IMG/VR virus record: IMGVR_UViG_3300032287_000004
Coordinates: 1-20,167 of that record
Direction: 5' to 3' (one strand)
Length of the DNA: 20,167 nt
From: a virus
In this document: in pieces, positions 13,957 to 20,167 of the stretch
Layout: every line of letters begins with the position of its first letter
Numbering within the stretch: position 1 is the first letter of the stretch
Translations under genes and position numbers: made by a program
The notes under the pieces: generated by a model
Told to the model about the DNA's origin: nothing
Seen by the model: only the letters and a program-made list of their open reading frames with translations
Databases searched by the model: none

Positions 13957-14973
13957 ATGGCAGATCCTATTGATTGGACAAGTTTACTTGGAACCCTTGG
14001 CTCTAGTGCCGTTGGTGCTGTAGGTACTAACTATGCAGCTAACCAAGCAGCTGATGCGGCTAGACAGTCAGCTCAACAAGCTGCACAGATGGCTCAATTC
14101 AGACCTGTAGGAGTTACTACTAGGTTTGGTAAGTCAGGCTTTAACTATGACCCTACAACTGGTCAACTCATTGGTGCTGGCTACCAAGTAGCTCCTGATG
14201 TAGCTGGCTTACGTGAAGGTCTGTTAGGGATGGCTAGTACTGGCTTAGGGCAGGCTCAGCAGATTCAAGGTATTCAACCTAACATCAATGAGCAAGCTCG
14301 TGGTCTGTTTAACTTAGGTGCTCAGTATGTAGCTCAGACACCTCAAGCTGCAGCTCAGCAGTACATGACTCAACAGCAACAACTGTTAGCTCCCGGTCGT
14401 GAACAACAACTGGCTCAAACGGTTAACCAACAACAGCAGCAAGGTCGTTTAGGTCTAGCTACAGGTGCAACTACAGCTGGTTACACTACTGGTGGTCAAG
14501 GTCTAATGGCTACTAATCCTCAGCTGGCTGCTTTGTACAATGCTCGTTCAGCTCAAGATGCTCAACTGGCAGCTCAAGCTCAGCAGATGGGTCAACAACA
14601 AGCTACGTTTGGTCAAGGCTTGATGACTGGTGGATTGAACTTAGCAGGTCAAGGCTTTGGATTACAGACACAAGCTTTGGCTCCATATAGTCAATATATG
14701 CAAGGTGCTACAGGCATTGAGAATCAAGCTGCTAATGCTTTGACATACGGTCAAGGTTTAGGTTCTTCAGGTGCTGCTTCAGCTCAGGCTGCAGCGAACC
14801 AGTATGCAGCAGGACAGACAACAGCTAATGCAGCTCAACGTGCAGCATTGCAAGGTACTGTAGCTGGTTTAACAGATCCTATTGCACAGTTGATTTCAGG
14901 ACTGTCTAACACTGGTTCTGGTGGTGTTAATTACAATGCTGTTGTTAATCCCTACTTCCAGACAAATCCTTAA
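13957..14973 (+). CDS. Internal virion (ejection) protein, gp14-like
   Basis: A 338-residue Gln/Ala/Gly-rich protein. It opens MADPIDWTSLLGTLGSSAVG, then a helical AANQAADAARQSAQQAAQMA segment, an NYDPTTGQLIGAGYQ strand region and long Gln-rich helices with repeated GQG-L and QQQQ runs. No catalytic motif is evident. Proteins of this make-up, placed after the nozzle and before two larger ones, form the trans-envelope tunnel components (T7 gp14, gp15, gp16) that exit first during infection. The assignment rests on order and composition. GGAGG at 13940-13944 is upstream of the ATG. Confidence 0.75.
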   Translation: MADPIDWTSLLGTLGSSAVGAVGTNYAANQAADAARQSAQQAAQMAQFRPVGVTTRFGKSGFNYDPTTGQLIGAGYQVAPDVAGLREGLLGMASTGLGQAQQIQGIQPNINEQARGLFNLGAQYVAQTPQAAAQQYMTQQQQLLAPGREQQLAQTVNQQQQQGRLGLATGATTAGYTTGGQGLMATNPQLAALYNARSAQDAQLAAQAQQMGQQQATFGQGLMTGGLNLAGQGFGLQTQALAPYSQYMQGATGIENQAANALTYGQGLGSSGAASAQAAANQYAAGQTTANAAQRAALQGTVAGLTDPIAQLISGLSNTGSGGVNYNAVVNPYFQTNP

Positions 14974-14982
14974 GGAGAGATA

Positions 14983-16146
14983 ATGGCAACACAATCAATA
15001 CAAGGTTTGTTTGGAGGCATGGGTACTCCTGAGGAAATGCAACGTCAAATGATTGAGCAGAAGGCTGCACAGTTTGCTGAAATGAATCAGAACCAACAGC
15101 TTAGCGCAATGGGTTACAAGGGCGGTGCTAACTTAGGTCGTGGCATAGCTGGAGCCTTTGGAGTAGACATTCAAGATCCAACTATTCAACGTGCTACCCG
15201 TTTGCGTCAACTTGCAAGTCAATATAATACCAATACAGCTAAGGGTCTTCGTGAGATGGCGGCTGCATTACAGTCTACAGATCCTGAGTCAGCTTTTCAG
15301 TTAACTCAACGTGCTCAAGTTATGGACATGGAAGAGGCTAAGTTAGGCTCTGAACAAGCACTTAAAACACAACGTGAGCGTGAAAGAGAAGCTGCAGATC
15401 CTTTCCAGAAACTTTTAGAGAAGGGTGTTTATACTCCTGCAAGTTTACAAACATATAAAACATCAAAGAATCCTAGTGACTTGAAGTTTAAAGATAAAGA
15501 ATTCTCACCTTCAGAGATTCAAACACTACAAGAGTATAGAAATACATTAATTGCACCTGCTCAAAACAGAGAGATTGCAGAAGTAAACGCTGTTATTAAA
15601 GCAGCTGGAGAAGGCAAGTCAACTAAGATTATAAATCAAATTCCCGGCTTAGGTGGAACTGGTGATATTGTAAATCTTCGTCAAAACCTTAACACTACAT
15701 TAAAGCCATTTCGTGACGCTGTTAATGCTGCCGATGCTGCTATTTCACTGGCTGATGATGTTCTTAAAACAGGTAACTTTGCTTCTGCTTCTGCCTTGTC
15801 TCGTCAACTGGCTAAAGCTTCAGGTGAGACACAACTGTCTAAATCTGACGTAGAGGCTTTTGGTGGTGATCCTTCATTGATTGGTATGGTGTCTGATACT
15901 GTTTCTAGACTTTCAACAGGCACTGCTACAGCAGATACAACACGTAAGCTAAAACAATTAGCTCAGATTATCAAGAAGAAGAATGAAGCTCTTGAGAACA
16001 ATGAGATTAAACAGACACAGCGTACAGCTGAACTATCTGGCTTGTATAAACCTGAACAAATTAAAGAAGTCTTTACATTAAGAGGTAATGCACCTACCAC
16101 TACACGTAAAACTAAGAGTGGTGTTGAATACTCTGTAGGGGAATAA
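14983..16146 (+). CDS. Internal virion (ejection) protein, gp15-like
   Basis: This 387-residue, helical, charged protein opens MATQSIQGLFGGMGTPEEMQ and includes LGRGIAGAFGVDIQDPTIQR, a long helix EEAKLGSEQALKTQREREREA and a C-terminal SKSDVEAFGGDPSLIGMVSD segment. The GRGIA.A.G....DP--Q-A region is one I recall from the second ejection protein of aquatic podoviruses. Its role would be to help form the tunnel that carries the genome into the cell. AAGGAGAG precedes the ATG with good spacing. It is followed three bases later by the 846-residue protein. Order and composition support the call; no enzymatic motif is seen. Confidence 0.76.
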   Translation: MATQSIQGLFGGMGTPEEMQRQMIEQKAAQFAEMNQNQQLSAMGYKGGANLGRGIAGAFGVDIQDPTIQRATRLRQLASQYNTNTAKGLREMAAALQSTDPESAFQLTQRAQVMDMEEAKLGSEQALKTQREREREAADPFQKLLEKGVYTPASLQTYKTSKNPSDLKFKDKEFSPSEIQTLQEYRNTLIAPAQNREIAEVNAVIKAAGEGKSTKIINQIPGLGGTGDIVNLRQNLNTTLKPFRDAVNAADAAISLADDVLKTGNFASASALSRQLAKASGETQLSKSDVEAFGGDPSLIGMVSDTVSRLSTGTATADTTRKLKQLAQIIKKKNEALENNEIKQTQRTAELSGLYKPEQIKEVFTLRGNAPTTTRKTKSGVEYSVGE

Positions 16147-16149
16147 TTA

Positions 16150-18690
16150 ATGAAGTACATTATTAATGGTAAACCTGTTACTGTAGATAGAGAACTAACT
16201 GATGCTGAGATTGATGAGATTGCAGCTGACTTAAGTGGTTCTATTCCTACTGGAGGTAACCCACCAGCTCCTGAAGCACAGCCTCAGATGTCTGCTGGTG
16301 AACGTATGTTCAACAACGCTTTGATGGGAGCTGCTGCAGTTCCTGTCTTAGGTGCAGGTGCTAGAGCTTTACAACTTGCAACACGGGGTGGAAAAGCAGC
16401 ACCATATACAACTAACTTGGCTAAAGCATTACTGCCTCAGTCTGGTCGTGCCTTAGCAGCTGAAGGAGTTATTGGAGCTGCTAGTGGTTTAGTGGGTGGA
16501 GAGACAGGTCAACAAGTTGCTCAGAAGTTTGGAGAGCCTTACAGACAAGCAGGAGAGTTTGTAGGTGGGCTAGGTTCAGGCTTGTTTGCAAATACAGTTG
16601 CACGTAACGTACCTGAAATGGCTATGGGTGCTTGGAAAGCTCAGACTGGTAACATTGTAGATGATGTGGCAGCTGCTGCTGGTGGTGTACGTGCTCGTGG
16701 TCGTTTGTCACAAGCTATGGAAGCTAACCCAACACTATCTGATGATCTGTTAAGAGCTAAGGAAATTGAAGCTTCTACAGGTGTGAAGTTACCAGTGACA
16801 GCTGCTTCCAAGGGTGATACTACTCTAACTGGTTTAGTTAGTTCACAGACATCCCGTGGTGAGAATGCTTCATTTACAGCTTTCATGGCTAACCAAGAGA
16901 AGGAAGCTTTAGAAGCTGTTAAGCAAGCACAACGTAGACTTGCTGGAGATCCTAAGAATGCTGAAGCTATTGCTCAAGTAGAAGCTAAGAAAGTAGAACT
17001 TGAGAACTTCCGTAGAGAGACAGCAGCTGAGATGCGTCTAGCTAATCAGAACAATAGAGTTGAGACAATCGATACCCGTATCAAAGAACTAACTGAAGAT
17101 ACTTTAAATGTAACTACAAACAAAGAAGATATTGGTAATCGTATTAATAGTCTTTTGTCTGCTAAAGAGAAGGCTGTTCGTGAAGACTTTTCTAAGAATG
17201 TATACACACCTTTATTGAATAAAGCTAAAACAGATGGTGTTGAGATGGAGTCTCAAGTAGCTGCTTCTCTTTGGAACTACATTAAGCAGGAGAGGGCTGG
17301 TGATGTGTTTGCTAAGTTTCCCGGCTTAACGACACAAGTTGAAAGAGCTTTTGCACCTAAGAAAGCACCTACAAGTAGTAAGTTTGCTGAGAAGTATCCT
17401 AACCTTGTTAAATCAGCTGAAGGAACTTTTCAGAATGTATCTGTTACTGATGTTGACTCTTTAAAGAGAGCTGTTAATAAAGCTATTGGAGATACACAGG
17501 ATAGGGATCAATCACGAATCTTGCTTGGCTTTAAGAGACAACTAGATGAAGCTATCGGAACTATGCCTGAGTCATTTGCAGTTCCATATAAGCAAGCTGA
17601 TAAAGACTTTGCATTCAAGGTTGGGATGCCTTTTAACGAAGCTGGTGTAGTGTCTGTTGACAGAGCAAGGTTTGTTGAATCTGTAGTGCCAATGCTTACA
17701 AATAAGCCTTCTGCTGTGCGTCAGATCTTAGCAGCTTCGGACAATTCACCTGAAGCTGTAAAGATTATTCAAGATGCTTTCTTAATGCGTATTGCACAGA
17801 CAGATGGTATTGTTAATAAGAATACACTAGAAATTAATCCGGCAGCTTTAACATCATTCATTAAAAAGAACAGTGCTACTATTGAACAAGTACCGGGCTT
17901 AAAAGAATTCCTACAGCGTAGGTCTAACAATGTAGCTGATTTACGTACAGAAAGAACACGTATTCTTGATGAGCAGAAACAAGCAACAGTTGATAAGTTC
18001 TCTAATGTATGGTCAGAGGCTTATGGTTCCAAGGGTGGTTTTGAAGGCTTTGTAAACAATGCTTTAAAGACTCCTGAAGACATGAACAGACTTATACGTA
18101 TGGCTGGCTCAGACCCTGCACTGCGTAGTGGTCTAAAGAGCAGTATCTTAGAGATTGGTTTAAACAATCCTAATAAAGTAGCTTTCTATACTGACAACGC
18201 TAAGGCCATTGATAGTTTGTTTGGAAAAGAACACTCACAGACTGTTAAAGACTTGTTAGAAGGTGCTGAAAGACTTGCACAGTTCCCACTGCGTAATAAA
18301 GTTAATCAGACACTGACACAGCAGACTGGCTTTGAACGTGAGTTTGGTACTGATCCTGCACGAGCTGCTTCATTGCTTAGACAACAAGTTCAAAGTACAT
18401 TCTATAAAGCTTCTACTTTGTTCAGTCGCTTTGTACAGAATAAAGCTACTAAGTCAGAGGCTACAGAGATACAGGAATTCTTGAAGAATCCCGGAGCTGT
18501 TGCAGATGCTGCTGATCTATTAAAAGCTTTAAATGATACTTCAGATCAAGGTATTAAAAGAGCTTTGAATATAGTGGGTAAGTTAGCTAAGAATACTGCT
18601 TCAGCAGGTATCTTTGGAGGTCTTACTCCTGTAATTACTGGTGAACTTGGACTGAGCGAAAGACAGCCAGTACAACAACCAGCTGAGTAA
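16150..18690 (+). CDS. Large internal virion (ejection) protein, gp16-like
   Basis: The 846-residue protein is the largest here. It opens MKYIINGKPVTVDRELTDAE; residues 55-76 (NALMGAAAVPVLGAGARAL) and 108-120 (VIGAASGLVGG) are hydrophobic and may be membrane-active. Residues 240-300 are a charged coiled coil, and the C-terminus has a hydrophobic ASAGIFGGLTPVITGEL. I see no lytic transglycosylase motif, unlike T7 gp16, so wall digestion must come from elsewhere or is not needed. As the last of three ejection-type genes it fits the gp16 position. AGGGGA precedes the ATG. Structure prediction would best test the assignment. Confidence 0.74.
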   Translation: MKYIINGKPVTVDRELTDAEIDEIAADLSGSIPTGGNPPAPEAQPQMSAGERMFNNALMGAAAVPVLGAGARALQLATRGGKAAPYTTNLAKALLPQSGRALAAEGVIGAASGLVGGETGQQVAQKFGEPYRQAGEFVGGLGSGLFANTVARNVPEMAMGAWKAQTGNIVDDVAAAAGGVRARGRLSQAMEANPTLSDDLLRAKEIEASTGVKLPVTAASKGDTTLTGLVSSQTSRGENASFTAFMANQEKEALEAVKQAQRRLAGDPKNAEAIAQVEAKKVELENFRRETAAEMRLANQNNRVETIDTRIKELTEDTLNVTTNKEDIGNRINSLLSAKEKAVREDFSKNVYTPLLNKAKTDGVEMESQVAASLWNYIKQERAGDVFAKFPGLTTQVERAFAPKKAPTSSKFAEKYPNLVKSAEGTFQNVSVTDVDSLKRAVNKAIGDTQDRDQSRILLGFKRQLDEAIGTMPESFAVPYKQADKDFAFKVGMPFNEAGVVSVDRARFVESVVPMLTNKPSAVRQILAASDNSPEAVKIIQDAFLMRIAQTDGIVNKNTLEINPAALTSFIKKNSATIEQVPGLKEFLQRRSNNVADLRTERTRILDEQKQATVDKFSNVWSEAYGSKGGFEGFVNNALKTPEDMNRLIRMAGSDPALRSGLKSSILEIGLNNPNKVAFYTDNAKAIDSLFGKEHSQTVKDLLEGAERLAQFPLRNKVNQTLTQQTGFEREFGTDPARAASLLRQQVQSTFYKASTLFSRFVQNKATKSEATEIQEFLKNPGAVADAADLLKALNDTSDQGIKRALNIVGKLAKNTASAGIFGGLTPVITGELGLSERQPVQQPAE

Positions 18691-18695
18691 CCAGC

Positions 18696-18998
18696 ATGAG
18701 AAAGCTAATAGTTATCCTACTAAGCCTAGGACTGTTAGCCTCTACTCCATCTAGTTCCTCTGACAACTGCAGTGTACGTGAGTTCTATGGCATAGCCTAC
18801 ACAGTACACAATCCTACTGAGCGTCACCAACAGATGTCAGCATGGCTTACAAAACATCAGACATTGTGTAAAAGTTCCGACATGACCGTAATCTGGAACA
18901 ATCTTAGTGAGTGGGCTGGAAGTGCAGATAGTGCAGAACTAAGGCACAAGGTTGTTAGTGCTTATAAGAATGCTAAAGCAAGGGAAGCTGGTAAATGA
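18696..18998 (+). CDS. Secreted phage protein with signal peptide (100 aa)
   Basis: Residues 1-20 are a signal peptide (MRKLIVILLSLGLLASTPSS: basic n-region, Leu-rich core, small residues near the cut). The mature part has two cysteines (25 and 58), able to form a disulfide in the periplasm, and the pattern CSVREFYGIAYTVHNPTERH then WLTKHQTLCKSSD and WNNLSEWAG. I recall close homologues in podoviruses between the ejection proteins and the lysis genes, without a role. No lipobox cysteine is present, so it is not an Rz1-type lipoprotein. A periplasmic lysis helper or superinfection factor is possible. Its stop overlaps the next start by four bases (ATGA). Confidence 0.8.
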   Translation: MRKLIVILLSLGLLASTPSSSSDNCSVREFYGIAYTVHNPTERHQQMSAWLTKHQTLCKSSDMTVIWNNLSEWAGSADSAELRHKVVSAYKNAKAREAGK

Positions 18999-19234
18999 AA
19001 GTAGATGCTATCAGATGGTTTCCTATTGTAGAGCCTCCAAGAATACCAGATAAGAGTGATGCCCTTACTCGCAGGGTTGAGAAGCATCAGGAGGACTACA
19101 GAGCTTCACTTAAGCAGAAGAAAGTACAAGACCAACTAGAGGATATACAGTTTCAGTTATATCTTAAGAAGGCTGAGCAGAACAGGATTAGATTAGAGAT
19201 ATTCACTAATCGTAAACTAGATATGTACGTATAG
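18995..19234 (+). CDS. Small charged coiled-coil protein (79 aa)
   Basis: The protein begins MKVDAIRWFPIVEPPRIPDK and continues as a long charged helix (EKHQEDYRASLKQKKVQDQL, then EDIQFQLYLKKAEQNRIRLE). No membrane segment or signal peptide is seen, so it is not a typical Rz spanin, although its coiled coil and place near the holins recall one. Similar proteins with an N-terminal VEPPRIPDK-like segment occur in related phages as hypothetical. The ATG overlaps the preceding stop (ATGA) and AGGGA lies upstream at 18981-18985. Confidence 0.8.
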   Translation: MKVDAIRWFPIVEPPRIPDKSDALTRRVEKHQEDYRASLKQKKVQDQLEDIQFQLYLKKAEQNRIRLEIFTNRKLDMYV

Positions 19235-19244
19235 GAGATTGATA

Positions 19245-19493
19245 ATGGATGATGTGAAAAGTAAATTGACTTTCTATGTTACTTTCATGGTTAGTTTTAC
19301 ATTATGTATATCTGTGATAGCTATGATGGCTGCCTTTGTCTTAGGCTTATGGGCTAAGGAAGTTGATAATGCTGAGATATTCAAGTTATTATCTCCAGCC
19401 TTCCAAACCATTATTGGTGGATTTATTGGCTTATTAGCTGGTGTGAAACTCTCACACGATGATGACAGTAAACATTGTAACAGAAGGGATTGA
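19245..19493 (+). CDS. Two-TM small membrane protein, holin candidate (82 aa)
   Basis: The 82-residue product has two predicted membrane helices, about 10-35 (FYVTFMVSFTLCISVIAMMA) and 49-69 (LLSPAFQTIIGGFIGLLAG), joined by a short acidic loop, with a charged His/Asp/Arg tail. Two-helix proteins of 70-90 residues fit class II holins. The conserved-looking LLSPAFQTIIGGFIGLL segment recurs in related phages. I chose the ATG at 19245: GGAG at 19234-19237 is well spaced, while a TTG at 19239 is too close. The next gene also has membrane helices, so one may be holin and the other antiholin or partner. Confidence 0.82.
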   Translation: MDDVKSKLTFYVTFMVSFTLCISVIAMMAAFVLGLWAKEVDNAEIFKLLSPAFQTIIGGFIGLLAGVKLSHDDDSKHCNRRD

Positions 19494-19495
19494 TT

Positions 19496-19990
19496 ATGTT
19501 AGAGATGCTTGGTGGTGGTCTATTAGGTAGTATCTTCGGAGGTCTATTCCGCATGGCTCCGGAAGTCCTTAAGTGGTTAGACAAGAAGAATGAGCGTTCA
19601 CATGAGCTTAATATGTTCAAGTTCCAGTGTGACTTAGAAGCTCAAAGGGGTGCTCAGAAACTATCTGAAATAGGTGCTCAACGTGAAGCTGCTATTGATA
19701 CTGGTGTCATGAATGCCTTTCAGTCAGCTATTGAGCAACAAACTGAGATGGTTAAGGCTGCAGGTGGCTGGGTAGCTTCTCTGTCTGCCTCAGTACGTCC
19801 TGTGGTGACTTACTGGATCTTAGGTCTGTGGAGTTTCATCCACATCTGGCTATCCTACAATGCTTGGGTGTCAGGTATGCCTCCACTGGATGTCTTTAAA
19901 GTCATGATGTCAGCTGACTTTGCAGCCCTAGTATCAGGTACTTTGAACTATTGGTTCCTTGACCGTACATTGTCTAAGCGTGGACTATAA
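19496..19990 (+). CDS. Probable 3TM-type phage holin (164 aa)
   Basis: The protein has a Gly-rich hydrophobic N-terminus (MLEMLGGGLLGSIFGGLF), a charged helical middle (EAQRGAQKLSEIGAQREAAI), a strong membrane helix at about 101-122 (RPVVTYWILGLWSFIHIWL) and a weaker one near 142-158 (FAALVSGTLNYWFLD). The sequence SASVRPVVTYWILGLW matches my memory of the holin family of gene-transfer agents and phages (GTA_holin_3TM, Pfam name recalled). It would permeabilise the inner membrane so the endolysin can reach the wall. An upstream in-frame TTG at 19490 exists, but AGAAGGGA at 19482-19489 suits the ATG at 19496. Its TAA overlaps the endolysin ATG. Confidence 0.78.
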   Translation: MLEMLGGGLLGSIFGGLFRMAPEVLKWLDKKNERSHELNMFKFQCDLEAQRGAQKLSEIGAQREAAIDTGVMNAFQSAIEQQTEMVKAAGGWVASLSASVRPVVTYWILGLWSFIHIWLSYNAWVSGMPPLDVFKVMMSADFAALVSGTLNYWFLDRTLSKRGL

Positions 19991-20167
19991 TGGCTGACCT
20001 CAGTATTGCAGCTGAGCTGTGCAAGAGGTTTGAGGGGTTTAGAAGTAAGCCCTACCTCTGTCCTGCCAATGTAGCTACGATAGGCTACGGTAGTACATAC
20101 TACACTGACGGTACTCGGGTTACTCTGAATGATCCACCAATGAATCAAGAAGAAGCTCATAACCTGC
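19990..20167 (+). CDS. Endolysin, GH24 lysozyme (3' end outside window)
   Basis: The 59 visible residues open MADLSIAAELCKRFEGFRSK and continue PYLCPANVATIGYGSTYY. The catalytic pattern is Glu15-x8-Cys24-x5-Thr30, matching the E-8-D/C-5-T triad of phage lysozymes such as P1 Lyz, with Cys in the Asp position. GYGST follows as in the family. The enzyme cleaves the glycan strands of peptidoglycan. No signal peptide or anchor helix is seen, so release through a holin, encoded just upstream, is expected. It begins with a one-base TAATG overlap. The C-terminal part is missing at the window edge. Confidence 0.92.
   Translation, partial: MADLSIAAELCKRFEGFRSKPYLCPANVATIGYGSTYYTDGTRVTLNDPPMNQEEAHNL

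Noticed and set aside
1-20167. GCGC appears scarce (about six copies)
   Set aside because: It may follow simply from low use of GCG codons and CpG; I could not separate this from restriction avoidance by eye.

Overview
The window is part of the late (virion and lysis) region of a tailed double-stranded DNA phage, most like the podoviruses with a T7-type head and short tail. GC content looks like roughly 42% by eye. All genes lie on the + strand, packed end to end with 1-8 nt overlaps or short gaps. No tRNA, CRISPR, transposase, integrase or cellular metabolic gene is seen. The host is probably Gram-negative: there is a GH24-type endolysin with small membrane proteins, a signal-peptide protein and sigma70-type promoters. 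Several small proteins look like ones I recall from marine and freshwater podoviruses, but I could not run a search.

Layout. 1-3605: C-terminal part of the large terminase, three small genes (a basic protein, a DUF6321-like protein, a cysteine-rich protein with a HiPIP-like spacing) and the portal. 3606-6057: a strong promoter, a small conserved gene, a zinc-ribbon protein, the scaffold, the major capsid protein and an intrinsic terminator. 6096-11478: a second block of accessory virion genes, comprising two small proteins, an Ala/Gly-rich 497-residue protein, the long repetitive tail fibre, a fibre-associated small protein, a one-TM protein, a small beta-rich protein and a DUF6496-like protein. 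11480-18690: a second strong promoter, head-tail adaptor (gp11-like), tail nozzle (gp12-like), a stand-alone fibre N-terminus, and three large internal or ejection proteins. 18696-20167: the lysis side, with a secreted protein, a coiled-coil protein, two small membrane proteins (holin candidates) and the start of a GH24 endolysin cut by the window end.

Together these genes package DNA (terminase, portal), build the head (scaffold, capsid), add the tail and fibres, load the ejection proteins and lyse the cell. Expression seems to rely on host-type promoters with an extended -10, one before the scaffold/capsid genes and one before the tail genes, plus a terminator after the capsid gene.

The most notable observations: the pentamer CCWGG (the Dcm/EcoRII site) is almost absent, and its single copy lies in the fibre tip, where codon use also differs; a phage protein carries a HiPIP-like cysteine pattern; a 76-residue stump of a fibre N-terminal domain starts at TTG; and two tiny genes (58 and 56 aa) plus a possible 21-codon overlapping ORF are easily missed. 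I see no wholly new multi-gene system here.
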